60,076 bases of DNA from positions 1 to 60,076 of the forward strand of contig NZ_PNNA01000076.1 of the NCBI RefSeq assembly GCF_013823965.1, in the 5' to 3' direction. The notes under the pieces were generated by a model that saw only the letters and a program-made list of their open reading frames with translations, ran no database searches and had not been told where the DNA came from. The first letter of the stretch is position 1. Every line of letters begins with the position of its first letter. Shown here piece by piece: positions 1 through 10,801 of this stretch. The stretch comes from Flavobacterium sp. (GTDB lineage: Bacteria; Bacteroidota; Bacteroidia; Flavobacteriales; Flavobacteriaceae). The translations under genes and the position numbers were made by a program.

Positions 1-626
1 AGATTGGCAAACGATGCTACATTGGCCACAAGTGTAACAACAGAAAAAAGCAGAGCGATTCTTGCAGAAGGAACTTTGACTACTGGTTTAGCTTCAGAAA
101 TTACCAGAGCTACAACAGCCGAAAATGCGAATGCCACTGCCATAACAGCAGAAACCACCAGAGCAACCGCAGCAGAATTAACCAAAGAAAATGCAGCCAA
201 CAAGAGCACGGACGGAACATTTGCATTGAATTCAGATGAAAAATTCCCAACAGAGAAAGCCACAAAAACGTATGTTGATAGCAAAGCTACATCAGCTTCG
301 TCAGCTTTAAGTTCTGAAACGGACAGAGCCACTGCAGCAGAAGACGTATTGACTACCGATTTGGCCGCAGAAGCCGCAACAAGATTGGCAAACGATGCTA
401 CATTGGCCACAAGTGTAACAACAGAAAAAAGCAGAGCGATTCTTGCAGAAGGAACTTTGACTACTGGTTTAGCTTCAGAAATTACCAGAGCTACAACAGC
501 CGAAAATGCGAATGCCACTGCCATAACAGCAGAAACCACCAGAGCAACCGCAGCAGAATTAACCAAAGAAAATGCAGCCAACAAGAGCACGGACGGAACA
601 TTTGCATTGAATTCAGATGAAAAATT
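1..626 (+). repeat. 381-bp direct repeat inside the fibre gene
   Basis: Bases 1-245 are repeated without a change at 382-626, a period of 381 bp or 127 codons, after which the copies diverge (first difference 246 versus 627). A third, more diverged unit starts near 763. Because the identity is at DNA level, the duplication is recent or maintained by recombination; it is in frame and changes fibre length. The left copy probably extends outside the window. Confidence 0.9.
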
Positions 627-2415
627 TCCAACAGAAAAAGCTACCAAAACTTATGTAGATGGAAAAGCCACGGCAGTTTCAACAGCCTTGACTTCTGAAA
701 CGGAAAGAGCTACAGCCGCAGAAGGCGTTTTGACTAGCGATTTGGCCGCAGAAGCCGCAACGAGATTGGCAAATGACACTACCTTGGCCACAAGCATAAC
801 AACAGAAAAAGACAGAGCCATTCTAGCCGAAGGAACTTTGACTACCAATTTGAATGCAGAAGCCACAACCAGGGCAGCAGCCGATGTAGTTTTAACAGAT
901 GACTTGGCAGCAGAAGTAAGCAGGGCTACAACAGCTGAAGGAACTTTGACCACTAATTTGGCGAACGAAGTTTCCAGAGCAACAGCTGCGGAAGCCACTA
1001 AAGAATTATTGGCCAACAAAAGTACCAGTGTGAGCGCAGATGGTTTATCTGACGATAAATATTCAAGTGTTAAATCGGTGAAGACGTATGTTGATGCGAG
1101 TACGTCTGCAGCGAGTACGTCCTTGGCATCGGAAACAGCAGCAAGAATAGCCGCTGACAACACATTGACGACTAATTTAAATTCGGAAATTTCAACAAGA
1201 ACAACAGCAGTCAGCACGGTAACCACCAACTTGGCATCGGAAGCAGCAACACGATTGGCGGCCGACAATACCTTGACCAATAATTTGGCAGCAGAAGTGT
1301 TGACTAGAGCATCAGCCGTGTCTTTGTTGACCACAAATCTTGAAAACGAAATTACAAGAGCTACAAATGCAGAAGTTACCTTGACGACAAACCTTGGATT
1401 AGAAAAAACTAGAGCGATGGGAGTGGAAGCGACCAAGGAAAATGCTGCAAACAAGAGTGTAGATGGTACTTTGGCATCAAATTCTGATGTGAAATTTCCA
1501 ACAGAGCAAGCGGTAAAAACTTATGTTGATAATGCCGTGGCTGGTACAACCGATGCTTTGGCGTTGATTGCTGCTGAAACGGCAAGAGCCAAATCAGCCG
1601 AGAACACCATTACGTCAAATTTGAATACTGAAAAATCGAATAGAATTCTTGCTGATAATACCTTGACGACAAATTTGCAAACGGAAGTGGATCGTGCAAT
1701 TGAAGCGGAAGCTACAAAAGAAGATTTAATAAATAAAAGTTACAGTGTTACTACTGACGGTGCTTCAAATATAAAATACCCAACGGTTAAATCGGTTAAA
1801 ACTTATGTTGATACTGAAATTGCAGTTATCAATGCCTTGGCAGACGGAAAAATCTATTTAGGAAACGCCAGTGGCGTGGCCACGGAAGTTGCTTTGTCAG
1901 GAGAAGCCACAATGAATAACTCGGGAAGCGTTACTTTAAATAACGCGGCAGTCATCAATAAAGTATTGACTGGTTTTACGACTGCAACAGGAGCAGTTGT
2001 TGCCACTGATTCTGTTTTGGGAGCGATTCAAAAAATAGAAGGAAATAAATCTACCGATGTTTTTGCAGATAAACTTTCGGATATAAAATACCCAAGTGCA
2101 AAAGCGGTGAAGACGTATGTAGATACCTACTCAACAATAAACGCCATAAGTACGATAACGGCTAATTATACAGCATTAATAACGGATTACACTATTTTAT
2201 CTAATGGTACTGCAGGTGGATTTACCCTAACATTGCCAAACGCTTCTACAGCTACCGGTAAAGTTTATGTTATTCGCAAAACGGATGAGACAACCAATTT
2301 GTTAAGTTTTAGTCCTGCTTTAAAGCTGACGGAAACCACAACGATTTCTTCCATAAACTATCCCAAAACAATCAGAGTTCAGTCCAACGGTACTTCATGG
2401 TACGTAATTGACTAA
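1..2415 (+). CDS. Large repetitive fibre-like surface protein, 5' end outside the window
   Basis: The frame is open from base 1, so the true start lies upstream; at least 804 residues are visible. The protein is built of short coiled-coil-like units, variants of 'L(T/A)TNLxxExxTRxxA' with regular A/T/E/R spacing, broken by at least six cassettes of the form 'SDxKYPSxKAVKTYVD' (about residues 75, 202, 350, 500, 590 and 695). The last 100 residues change to a beta-rich domain with a 'TLPNAS' segment and a 'VQSNGTSWYVID' end, as at the tips of phage tail fibres. No T9SS C-terminal domain is visible. I infer an elongated, probably trimeric surface or fibre protein; the ligand is unknown. The next gene follows after 35 bp in the same direction and looks co-transcribed. 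Confidence 0.8.
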   Translation, partial: RLANDATLATSVTTEKSRAILAEGTLTTGLASEITRATTAENANATAITAETTRATAAELTKENAANKSTDGTFALNSDEKFPTEKATKTYVDSKATSASSALSSETDRATAAEDVLTTDLAAEAATRLANDATLATSVTTEKSRAILAEGTLTTGLASEITRATTAENANATAITAETTRATAAELTKENAANKSTDGTFALNSDEKFPTEKATKTYVDGKATAVSTALTSETERATAAEGVLTSDLAAEAATRLANDTTLATSITTEKDRAILAEGTLTTNLNAEATTRAAADVVLTDDLAAEVSRATTAEGTLTTNLANEVSRATAAEATKELLANKSTSVSADGLSDDKYSSVKSVKTYVDASTSAASTSLASETAARIAADNTLTTNLNSEISTRTTAVSTVTTNLASEAATRLAADNTLTNNLAAEVLTRASAVSLLTTNLENEITRATNAEVTLTTNLGLEKTRAMGVEATKENAANKSVDGTLASNSDVKFPTEQAVKTYVDNAVAGTTDALALIAAETARAKSAENTITSNLNTEKSNRILADNTLTTNLQTEVDRAIEAEATKEDLINKSYSVTTDGASNIKYPTVKSVKTYVDTEIAVINALADGKIYLGNASGVATEVALSGEATMNNSGSVTLNNAAVINKVLTGFTTATGAVVATDSVLGAIQKIEGNKSTDVFADKLSDIKYPSAKAVKTYVDTYSTINAISTITANYTALITDYTILSNGTAGGFTLTLPNASTATGKVYVIRKTDETTNLLSFSPALKLTETTTISSINYPKTIRVQSNGTSWYVID

Positions 2416-2450
2416 TTAGATTATATTTTAAAAAATAAAAACAAAATAAT

Positions 2451-5400
2451 ATGAGTCCTAATACATTTTTAAAAAGCGTAGTCTTCACATTAATTCTTTG
2501 GTTTTCCACAGATATTGTTTCAGCGCAAGTGACCCAGAAAATAGGGGGGAATCCTTATAGTATAGACCCTAAAGCTGTTTTGGAATTAGAAAGTACCACC
2601 AAGGGATTTTTGCTTCCTCGAATGACAAATGCACAAATGACGGCCATAACAACACCCACGGAAGGTATGATGGTGTATTGCACCGATTGTGGCGTGGGAA
2701 CTGATGGTGAGTTGAGAATAGCATACAATAGCGTCTGGCAAACTTTTAAAGGAAATTTGACGGGAAATATAACGGGTAATGCTGCCACAGTTACGACTAA
2801 TTCAAATTTAACAGGACCAATTACAAGTACAGGAAATACCACGGCCGTGGCTTCTCAAACAGGAACGGGATCTAAATTTGTAATGGATACGGCACCTACT
2901 TTGGTCACGCCAGTATTGGGAGTGGCAACAGCAACGAGCGTTAATGGCACTTCTATTCCAACCTCAAAAACGCTAGTGGTAACTACTGATAAATTGAGTG
3001 CGCTGTCAGCGACTACATCAGCTGAATTAGCCGGGGTTGTTTCGGACGAAACAGGAACAGGATCGGTAGTTTTAGCAGTATCACCGGCCTTGACGGGAAC
3101 TCCAACTGCTCCAACAGCAACAGTAGGAACTAATACAACACAACTTGCCACTACAGCTTTTGTAGCTGCAGCAAATGCAACCAATGCCAATTTAACTGGG
3201 CCAATTACAAGTATTGGCAATGCGACATCCGTAGCTTCTCAAACAGGAACGGGATCTAAATTTGTTATGGATACGGCTCCAACTTTGGTTACACCAGATT
3301 TGGGTGTGGCAACAGCTACTTCAATTAATAAAGTGACTATAACCGCTCCTACAACCAGTGCCACTTTAACATTGGCAAATGGAAGTACTTTAGCAACATC
3401 AGGAGCTTTTTCGCAAACATTAACGGCAACGGGAGCTACCAATGTTACCTTACCTACAACAGGAACTTTAGCTACTTTGGCTGGAACAGAAACATTGACC
3501 AATAAAACCTTAACAGCACCTGTAATGACAACACCTGTTCTCGGTACACCGGCTTCTGGAACTTTAACTAATGCCACTGGATTGCCTCTTACATCTGGAG
3601 TAGTTGGAATTTTGCCAATTGCAAATGGTGGAACAGGTTCTGCCACTCAGAACTTTGTGGATTTGACCACTGCACAAACTATTGCTGGCACTAAAACATT
3701 TAGCAGTGATGCCATTGTTCATGGAATAACTGTTGGTACTGGTACTGACACAGCTGATAGTACAGTTTTAGGTAATTTAGCTCTTTCTAGCAATACCACA
3801 GGTACTCGTAATACAGCTATTGGATTAGGTGCTCTTAAGTCAAATACCACAGGTACGCAAAATACAGCAAATGGGTTTTTAGCCCTTAATTCGAATACTA
3901 CTGGTATTAATAATGCGGCTTTTGGTGCACAATCTATCCAATTGAATACCATTGGCTCCAATAACGCGGCAAATGGATATTTATCTCTTAGTAAAAATAC
4001 ATCAGGTGGTTTTAACACAGCTGTGGGGACTAAATCTCTTTTTGAAAGTTTAACGGGAAGCTATAATGCAGCTATTGGTAACAATGCTTTATTGTCAAAC
4101 ACCTCTGGAATAGGAAATTCTGCTTTAGGGTCTGGAGCCGATGTAGATTCTGGAGATTTAACCAATGCTACCGCCATTGGATATAATTCTTTAGTTTTAG
4201 CCAGTAACACCATTCAATTGGGAAGTACGAGTGTAACAAATGTGAATACAAGCGGAACTTTGACTGCAAAAGACGTTACCTATCCAAATACTCACGGAAC
4301 TAGCGGACAGGTATTATCGACTACGGGAATTGGAACATTGACTTGGATAACACCTAGTACTACTGCTACGGCTTATAGTGGTGTTTTGCCAGTGGCAAAC
4401 GGAGGTACTGGAGTCACTACTTCAACAGGAACAGGGAATGTGGTATTATCGAATTCGCCTACTCTTGTTACACCAACATTAGGGGCAGCTTCAGCTTCAA
4501 GTATTTCTTTCGTTGGAAGTACTTATGGTACAACAACATTAGTTGCCAATGCCAATGCCGGAAACTCAACCTTGACACTACCAAATGATGGCGTATTGGC
4601 GACCATTGAGGGTGCTGAAAAACTTACAAGCAAAACCATCAATGGTGTAACCCCTACAGCTTTAATAGATGGATTTACCTTGGCAGGAGGAACTACTTCC
4701 AAATTACTTACAGTTAGTGATGATGCAACTGTTTCTGGTATCAATTCTGGCGATCAGACGATTACATTGACTGGAGATGTTACAGGTAGTGGCAAAGGAA
4801 GCTTTCCTGCGACCTTGTCTAATTCAGGTGTAACGGCAGCAACTTATGGTAGCGCCACAAGCGTGCCGGTATTTACTGTTGACGCCAAGGGAAGGGTAAC
4901 TGGCGTGACCAATACCACAATATCAGGTGCTACGCCAATTGGATCCGCACTAACCAGCGCACAAATTATAGTTGGTAATGGTTCAAACCTTGCTGCAGCC
5001 GTGGCGATGAGCGGCGATGTAACCATCAACAATGCTGGAGTAACAACTATTGGGGCTGGTAAAGTAAGCAATGCGATGTTGGCAGGAGGTATAGACCTTA
5101 CAACAAAAGTTACGGGAGTTTTACCTGTAGCCAATGGAGGTACAGGTGCAAGCAATGCAACTGATGCAAGAGCCAATCTAGGTTTAGGAACAGCAGCAAT
5201 TTTAAATACAGGAACTTCTTCTGGAAATATTCCAGTTTTGGATATTAATGGTAAAATTCCAAATACTCTGATAAATGTGTCTGGACTTACCTATAAAGGA
5301 AGTATAAGTTTGTCTGGGGGTGTTGCTGTACCTTATTTACCGGCAGGTAGCTACTATATTATTTCAGGTGCAGGAAAAGAAACACAAACTAATACAGATT

Positions 5401-6101
5401 TCAATGTTGGAGACTGGATGATTTCTTCTACTACTACTGAACCATTAACTACTTGGCAAAAAATATCACAAACTTCAACTGTTTCAAGTGTGGCAGGAAA
5501 AACGGGTATCGTAACATTAGCCACTTCTGATCTTACGGATGTTACTTTAACAGGTATTGCAACAGGAAAGGTTTTGACATGGAACGGAACCCAATGGGCA
5601 CCTGCCAACGTGAGTGCAGGAACTATCACTAGTGTAACGGCAGCATCTCCTCTTCTTAGTTCAGGAGGATCAACACCACAAATCTCGATGCCTGTTGCTA
5701 CAACTTCTGCCGATGGTTATTTGTCTTCTACTGATTGGACTACTTTTAACAACAAGGCAGCAGTAGCTTCGCCAACTTTTACTGGTGTACCAGCTGCTCC
5801 CACTGCTTCGGCAGGAACTAATACCACTCAAATAGCCACGACAGCTTTTGTAACAACGGCTTTATCTACTGCTGGTGTTAGAGATGTAACAGATGAATTT
5901 ACGGCTACTGTTTCTCAAACAGTGTTTACTTTAACACAAACAAAATCAGTAAACAGTAAAGTGAAAATGTATATCAATGGTGTCCGCATCAGTAATACGG
6001 CATACAGTGTTAGTGGGACAACATTAACTTATGTACCAGCAAACAATACGGCGTACACTTTAACCGCGGGTGATAGAATTCAATTTGACTATTTTTATTA
6101 A
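2451..6101 (+). CDS. Secreted tail-fibre/YadA-head-like repetitive protein
   Basis: 1216 residues. An N-terminal signal peptide (about residues 1-25, ending VSAQ) is followed by the '[18 protein letters not shown]' element that starts many flavobacterial surface proteins. The body repeats phage-tail-fibre motifs: '[11 protein letters not shown]'-type blocks (several copies), '[20 protein letters not shown]' near residue 220 with a second version near 1120, and '[15 protein letters not shown]' blocks. Residues about 430-580 hold 'NTAIGLGAL'-like repeats of about 14 residues, resembling the head of trimeric autotransporters. The end ([10 protein letters not shown]) has no sorting domain that I can recognise. 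It sits 35 bp after the previous gene and 26 bp before the next. A surface fibre or adhesin is inferred. Confidence 0.85.
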   Translation: MSPNTFLKSVVFTLILWFSTDIVSAQVTQKIGGNPYSIDPKAVLELESTTKGFLLPRMTNAQMTAITTPTEGMMVYCTDCGVGTDGELRIAYNSVWQTFKGNLTGNITGNAATVTTNSNLTGPITSTGNTTAVASQTGTGSKFVMDTAPTLVTPVLGVATATSVNGTSIPTSKTLVVTTDKLSALSATTSAELAGVVSDETGTGSVVLAVSPALTGTPTAPTATVGTNTTQLATTAFVAAANATNANLTGPITSIGNATSVASQTGTGSKFVMDTAPTLVTPDLGVATATSINKVTITAPTTSATLTLANGSTLATSGAFSQTLTATGATNVTLPTTGTLATLAGTETLTNKTLTAPVMTTPVLGTPASGTLTNATGLPLTSGVVGILPIANGGTGSATQNFVDLTTAQTIAGTKTFSSDAIVHGITVGTGTDTADSTVLGNLALSSNTTGTRNTAIGLGALKSNTTGTQNTANGFLALNSNTTGINNAAFGAQSIQLNTIGSNNAANGYLSLSKNTSGGFNTAVGTKSLFESLTGSYNAAIGNNALLSNTSGIGNSALGSGADVDSGDLTNATAIGYNSLVLASNTIQLGSTSVTNVNTSGTLTAKDVTYPNTHGTSGQVLSTTGIGTLTWITPSTTATAYSGVLPVANGGTGVTTSTGTGNVVLSNSPTLVTPTLGAASASSISFVGSTYGTTTLVANANAGNSTLTLPNDGVLATIEGAEKLTSKTINGVTPTALIDGFTLAGGTTSKLLTVSDDATVSGINSGDQTITLTGDVTGSGKGSFPATLSNSGVTAATYGSATSVPVFTVDAKGRVTGVTNTTISGATPIGSALTSAQIIVGNGSNLAAAVAMSGDVTINNAGVTTIGAGKVSNAMLAGGIDLTTKVTGVLPVANGGTGASNATDARANLGLGTAAILNTGTSSGNIPVLDINGKIPNTLINVSGLTYKGSISLSGGVAVPYLPAGSYYIISGAGKETQTNTDFNVGDWMISSTTTEPLTTWQKISQTSTVSSVAGKTGIVTLATSDLTDVTLTGIATGKVLTWNGTQWAPANVSAGTITSVTAASPLLSSGGSTPQISMPVATTSADGYLSSTDWTTFNNKAAVASPTFTGVPAAPTASAGTNTTQIATTAFVTTALSTAGVRDVTDEFTATVSQTVFTLTQTKSVNSKVKMYINGVRISNTAYSVSGTTLTYVPANNTAYTLTAGDRIQFDYFY

Positions 6102-6127
6102 TCTAAGTAGTATAATAAATTATTGAG

Positions 6128-9100
6128 ATGAGAATATCCAAGATTATAATTTTTTCGTTCTTTATGGCTCTCTGTTCAATCCGGGGTTTTGCACAATTAA
6201 GTGATTTGCATTATCTACCACCGTTGAAGCAGAGTTCAGGTTCAATTTCAGGAGCAAGTGCTGCAATCGTCGAACAAGTAATTTACGTGTCGACACCAGA
6301 AACTAGCCCATTTACCGTAAATGTATATCGAGGAAACAGTACTTCGATATTGACCACATTAACCGTTTCAAAAGCTGCAAGTACAAGCTATACTTTACCT
6401 TCTGGAGAAAATGATATTGCTATAGTTTCGTCCGTAAATACGGGTATTGTGTTAAGTAACAGTGGATTGCGATTTGTTTCGCCAGGAGGTCAAAAATTTT
6501 ATGTAAACTATCGCGGTAAATCAGCCAATCAAGCTTCTTCCCTGACTTCTAAGGGAAGGGCTGCTCTTGGAAAAGCTTTTAAATGGGGTGGTGTTCCAAA
6601 TAAAGGGACAAACTATGCCATACTCAATTCGACTTTGGGAATAATGGCCACAGAAGACAATACTACTTTTAGGATATTTGGATATAATCCGAATTGTACT
6701 TTTAGGTTGGGTACAAATGCTACAGGCATAACAGATGATGCCTTGACAATTACCTTAAATGCGGGCCAATCGTATGTTCTAGAAGCTACCATTGCTGCGG
6801 CAAATTCCCCAAATGTGGATGGTTGGCTCGGAGCATCCATTACTTCTGATAAAAATATTGCTGTCAGTTTTGGAGAACTCCATTATCAGCCATCAACTCT
6901 TGCGAACCAGGACTGTGCCATCGACCAGATTATTCCAGAAAACACCTTGGGAAGAGAGTATGTCTTCGTAAGAGGAAACGGAGTGGATTTACTTGAGTTT
7001 CCTGTAATTGTGGCCACTCAAAACGACACAAAAATATATGTTAATGGAGGGGAAACTCCCATAGCAACAATAAACAATGGGGATTATTACAGTATTCCGT
7101 CGACTTATTATTCCTCCTCGTCAACCACTTCATCGGTACCTGGTGCTAATATGTATGTGTATACTTCAAAAGAGGCTTATGCATTCCAATCTTTGGCGGG
7201 AAGTAATGGAACTCAAACCGGTGACATCAATTTTATTGCTCCGGTAAACTGTTTGTTAAGTAGTCAGGTAGACGGTATTCCGGATATCACTAATATGGCT
7301 GGAGTCACTATTTCGGGAGGTGTTACAATCATTGCTTCCACTGCAGTTGCAGATGCAGACATTATCGTTAAATACGGTGCTAATCAGGTTAGTTATGCCA
7401 CAATACTGGCAGCCAAAAAAACAGTGTCCGGGAGTACTAATTGGAAAACCTATTTTTTACCCGGTTTATCAGGTAACGTTTCGGTATCAGCCAATGGTCC
7501 AATTGCTGTTGGTTTTTTTGGATATAATGGAGCTCTTGGTGCCTCAGGTTATTTCTCGGGCTTTGAAACCATTCCAACCATCCAGTTGACTAAAGTAGGA
7601 GACGGCTGTTTGCCTTCTACCATCTTGACAGCTACTCCAGGTTTTACCTCTTATGACTGGTACAAAGACGGAATATTAATTCCAGGGGTAACTTCTAATT
7701 CATACACTCCAACAACTGTAGGTAATTTCAAAGTTGTAGTGTCACAAGGCACATGTACTTATGAATCTTCATTTGAACCAGTGAACGACTGCCATCCAGA
7801 ATTAGTGTTTAGCGTAACTGCAGATAACAATACCGTGGCGAGCAATTCAACTGTCACTTTCAAGGTCAAGGTAAAATATTACGGTTATGATAAAGTGGAT
7901 AATGTGTTAATTAGCAACACATTACCTGGCGTGGTTACACTCGCCAATGCAACGCCAACTTTTGGAAGCTGGAATGCAACCACCAAACAATGGACTATTG
8001 GAACGATGTATCCTGGAGAAGAACATATTCTAACAGTACAGGCAACTGTAAATTCGGTGGTTACGCCAACAAATGGGACTTATACTATTTCAAGTACCCA
8101 AACTTTCTCAGGAACTGAAGGAAATTCAATTCCAGATGATTTGTCAGAAACCATTACTGCCGTGGCTGCATTGACAAGTCCAGGATTGAGTAATTTTTCA
8201 TTTCAGAATAAAAAATATTTTGATAATGATTTTACCATCCCTCCACCAACATCCAATAGTTCCGGTGCGATTACCTATACTAGCAGCAATCCAAGCGTGG
8301 CAACCGTTAAAGGGAACGTTATTTCGATACATGGATCCGGAACATCTTCCATAGTGGCAAGTCAAGCGGCAAATGGCAGTTATTATTCAGGAACCATTGC
8401 GGCAACACTTACGGTAACAGATGTAAGCGTATTGACTAGTTTTGGCAGGATCGTAAATAATTTACCTAATTATGTAAACAAAAACGGTGCCATAGGCGCC
8501 AGTCAAATGGTTGATTCTAAAGGAAAGACTATTTCTTTGAAATCAAATGATGGCTCATCGTCATCATCAGCTGGAACAAGCGCACTACAAATAAAGACAG
8601 ATTTTCCATCCTCTGTTGATGGGGTTTATTGGATTGATTTACCAAATGTTGGTCCCACCCAAATTTATTGTATAATGGACAGTAATTATGATGGAGGTGG
8701 ATGGATGCTTGCAATGAAAGCTGCTGCTGCCGGAACCACTTTTAATTACAGTGCAACTTATTGGACAACGGCAAACACCTTAAATCCAACCGATGTTACC
8801 AGAAATGCAGGAGATGCTAAATACGAAACGATGAATAATTTTCAATCTAAAGATTTGATGGCTATTTGGCCAGATATTTCAAACATTGCTACAGAAAGTG
8901 GAAGTATTGATGGTTTGACTAAATGGACCTGGCTTCAAAATAATTTTCATGGTAGCGGATTGAGAACTACACTTATTTCAAAGTTCGCAGGAAGCCAAGA
9001 TACTTATTATACTTCAAACAATGGAACGATGACTTTCTCAGGTTTTAATACCAGTGTTTTCACTGCACAACAAGGTTTTACTTTCTATGGAATCAATTAT

Positions 9101-9295
9101 TCAGGATATGCAAGTGCTAAAGTTCGATGGGGATTTGGATGGAACAATGAAGCAGATCAACTTTCGAACGATGTTTCTGGAGGTATTGGATTATCTTCTA
9201 ATTATGGTAATTATTCTGCAGGAGATTATTATTGGACTGGAGCTTCTTCCACAGGGATTAGTAGATCAGCAAGAGTGGAGATTTATATAAGATAA
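6128..9295 (+). CDS. Secreted IgGFc-binding-like protein with fibrinogen-like C-terminus
   Basis: 1055 residues with a signal peptide (about 1-22, ending GFAQ). Residues about 130-480 resemble the N-terminal domain of IgGFc-binding proteins ('KNIAVSFGELHYQPS', 'AIDQIIPENTLGREYVFVRG'). About 490-550 is Ig-like ('YDWYKDG'), about 560-680 is DUF11-like ('VDNVLISNTLPG'), about 690-770 is a BIG2-like fold ('SSNPSVATVKGN'). From about 825 to the end is a fibrinogen-related domain ('GVYWIDLP', 'YCIMDSNYDGGGWML', 'RWGFGWNNE'). The domain set points to glycan or protein binding at the cell surface; no enzyme motif is seen. It is the last gene of the three-gene surface operon and is followed by a terminator. 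Confidence 0.85.
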   Translation: MRISKIIIFSFFMALCSIRGFAQLSDLHYLPPLKQSSGSISGASAAIVEQVIYVSTPETSPFTVNVYRGNSTSILTTLTVSKAASTSYTLPSGENDIAIVSSVNTGIVLSNSGLRFVSPGGQKFYVNYRGKSANQASSLTSKGRAALGKAFKWGGVPNKGTNYAILNSTLGIMATEDNTTFRIFGYNPNCTFRLGTNATGITDDALTITLNAGQSYVLEATIAAANSPNVDGWLGASITSDKNIAVSFGELHYQPSTLANQDCAIDQIIPENTLGREYVFVRGNGVDLLEFPVIVATQNDTKIYVNGGETPIATINNGDYYSIPSTYYSSSSTTSSVPGANMYVYTSKEAYAFQSLAGSNGTQTGDINFIAPVNCLLSSQVDGIPDITNMAGVTISGGVTIIASTAVADADIIVKYGANQVSYATILAAKKTVSGSTNWKTYFLPGLSGNVSVSANGPIAVGFFGYNGALGASGYFSGFETIPTIQLTKVGDGCLPSTILTATPGFTSYDWYKDGILIPGVTSNSYTPTTVGNFKVVVSQGTCTYESSFEPVNDCHPELVFSVTADNNTVASNSTVTFKVKVKYYGYDKVDNVLISNTLPGVVTLANATPTFGSWNATTKQWTIGTMYPGEEHILTVQATVNSVVTPTNGTYTISSTQTFSGTEGNSIPDDLSETITAVAALTSPGLSNFSFQNKKYFDNDFTIPPPTSNSSGAITYTSSNPSVATVKGNVISIHGSGTSSIVASQAANGSYYSGTIAATLTVTDVSVLTSFGRIVNNLPNYVNKNGAIGASQMVDSKGKTISLKSNDGSSSSSAGTSALQIKTDFPSSVDGVYWIDLPNVGPTQIYCIMDSNYDGGGWMLAMKAAAAGTTFNYSATYWTTANTLNPTDVTRNAGDAKYETMNNFQSKDLMAIWPDISNIATESGSIDGLTKWTWLQNNFHGSGLRTTLISKFAGSQDTYYTSNNGTMTFSGFNTSVFTAQQGFTFYGINYSGYASAKVRWGFGWNNEADQLSNDVSGGIGLSSNYGNYSAGDYYWTGASSTGISRSARVEIYIR

Positions 9296-9434
9296 CCAGC
9301 TTTATGTTAAAGAGTCACAAGTAGGATTAAACCCTGATAGGAGTCGCTAATAATTTATAGAATATAAAAGAAAATTTTATACCAATATCAAATAGGATAT
9401 TACATTCATTTTCATAGTTTATCTACACCATCAA

Positions 9435-9473
9435 ACAAAGACTTCACTTAAATGCTGAAGTCTTTGTTGTTTT
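9435..9473 (+). terminator. Terminator of the surface-protein operon
   Basis: The arms AACAAAGACTTCA and TGAAGTCTTTGTT pair around a 9-base loop and are followed by a T-rich stretch. It lies about 140 bp after the last surface-protein gene. The 9296-9434 gap shows nothing else. Confidence 0.7.
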
Positions 9474-9533
9474 ATAAGGACCCGCAAACAGGTTTGTCAT
9501 TGCCCTGTTTTTATCGAGTAAGTTTGAAGCAAT

Positions 9534-9576
9534 AAAAAGATATATATGTTTGTTTATAAAACATATATATCTTTTT
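9534..9576. terminator. Perfect 18-bp AT-rich inverted repeat upstream of the HU-like gene
   Basis: The arms AAAAAGATATATATGTTT and AAACATATATATCTTTTT enclose a short loop. It could terminate transcription in either direction or be an operator just upstream of the HU promoter at 9600. Confidence 0.45.
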
Positions 9577-9599
9577 ATTAAAACATATTTAAATTTATT

Positions 9600-9607
9600 T
9601 AACTTTG
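9600..9607 (+). promoter_or_regulatory. -7 element of the HU-like gene promoter
   Basis: TAACTTTG fits the Bacteroidota -7 consensus TAnnTTTG. Transcription would begin near 9614 and give a leader of about 98 nt before the ATG at 9712. No clear -33 TTG was found at the usual spacing. Confidence 0.5.
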
Positions 9608-9711
9608 TAAGTGCTGGATTGGAACACAATGACTTTCGGCGCTAAATTCAATACCGATTTTGTAAAATACCAACAAAGCCTTTATTTAAATAATTCAATA
9701 ATAGTAGTAGT

Positions 9712-10095
9712 ATGGCCGTACAATTTAAAATGGTGCCCAAGAAAAACATCTTGGTTTCACCTCCCCAAATCAAATATTATCCTTGTGCGATCCATAAAGG
9801 CGAAGAAGATTTATATAGTCTTGCCGAAATGGTCGCTTCGCGGTCCACGGTCAGCAAAGCTGATTGTTACGCCGTAATCATAGGGCTTACAGAAGTAATC
9901 TCCGAAACATTGGCCGCTGGAAGTATAGCGCGAATTGACAATTTGGGTTCGTTTCAAATAACAGTCCAAGGCACTCCTGCCGATACACTGGAAGAATTGG
10001 GAACAGCCAACATAAAAGGGGCCAAAATTAAATTTAATCCCTCCAAAAGGATGAAATCAAAACTCAAAAATCTGGTTTTTAAAAGAGTGAGATAA
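9712..10095 (+). CDS. HU family DNA-binding protein (Bacteroidota HU-related type)
   Basis: 127 residues. After an N-terminal extension the IHF/HU fold is visible: 'LAEMVASRSTVSKADCYAVI' corresponds to the first helices, and 'GSIARIDNLGSFQITV' to the conserved (G)xVxIxGFGxFxV strand region. A lysine/arginine-rich tail ends in KRVR. The length and N-terminal extension fit the HU-related family common in Bacteroidota rather than canonical 90-residue HU. I chose the ATG at 9712 because the upstream alternative frame has no HU similarity. It probably bends or compacts DNA. A paralogue is at 24117-24500. Confidence 0.88.
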   Translation: MAVQFKMVPKKNILVSPPQIKYYPCAIHKGEEDLYSLAEMVASRSTVSKADCYAVIIGLTEVISETLAAGSIARIDNLGSFQITVQGTPADTLEELGTANIKGAKIKFNPSKRMKSKLKNLVFKRVR

Positions 10096-10212
10096 ACTAC
10101 GCATTCTTTAAAAATCGATTCTTGATGCAACAAAACCAATATTATAAAAACTTTAGGAATCGTTCCAGCGTTTAAAAAATCATTTTGACTAATTTTATAA
10201 AAAATTAAACCA

Positions 10213-10785
10213 ATGAAAAACCTATTGATGTGTGCCTTTGCAATGTTTCTTTTTTGGAGTTGCCAAGGCCAAAACAAACAAGTTAAAACCGAAACCACTA
10301 TGCCAAAACTAACCATTTACCAATTCAAGGTGGAAGACTTATCAGGAAAAGAATTTGATTTTGCTTCCTTGAAAGGCAAAAAAATCATGATTGTCAACAC
10401 GGCATCCAAATGTGGATTGACGCCACAATACAAGGAATTGGAAGCCTTGTACAAAGAATACGCTTCAAAAGGTTTCGTGATCGTGGGCTTTCCAGCCAAT
10501 AATTTTGCGGGTCAAGAACCGGGAACCAACGAAGAAATTGCCGCTTTCTGCCAATTGAATTACGGCGTAACTTTTCCGATGATGGACAAAGTTTCCGTAA
10601 AAGGGGATGATATGTGTGCAGTGTACCAATTCCTGACCCAAAAATCCAAAAACGGATTGCAGGACAGTCAAGTGGAATGGAATTTCCAGAAATACCTTCT
10701 GAACGAAAAAGGCGAATTGGAAAAAGTAATTTCTCCAAGAACTTTGCCCAACGACCCGGAAGTCTTGAATTGGATTAAGGGGTAA
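10213..10785 (+). CDS. Glutathione peroxidase family lipoprotein
   Basis: 190 residues. The N-terminus is a lipoprotein signal ending 'FLFWSC' (Cys about 17), so the enzyme is probably anchored in the envelope. The thioredoxin-fold domain shows the peroxidatic Cys in 'NTASKCGLTPQYKELEALY', the Gln of the active site in 'FPANNFAGQEPGTNEEI', and the Trp/Asn site in 'EWNFQKYLL'. These are the Cys-Gln-Trp-Asn tetrad of the GPx family, here the Cys type. It reduces peroxides, in bacteria most likely with thioredoxin. It stands alone, followed by a strong bidirectional terminator. Confidence 0.93.
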   Translation: MKNLLMCAFAMFLFWSCQGQNKQVKTETTMPKLTIYQFKVEDLSGKEFDFASLKGKKIMIVNTASKCGLTPQYKELEALYKEYASKGFVIVGFPANNFAGQEPGTNEEIAAFCQLNYGVTFPMMDKVSVKGDDMCAVYQFLTQKSKNGLQDSQVEWNFQKYLLNEKGELEKVISPRTLPNDPEVLNWIKG

Positions 10786-10801
10786 TATTTTTTAGTTTTT
10801 T

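Noticed and set aside
651..1454. Long minus-strand open frames opposite the surface-protein genes (also in 2555-5629)
   Set aside because: They arise from the biased, repetitive codons of the real plus-strand genes; they have no start context and low-complexity Val/Ala composition.
9611..9877. 88-residue plus frame overlapping the HU-like gene
   Set aside because: It overlaps the first HU-like gene in another frame, starts upstream in the leader and shows no similarity to a known fold.
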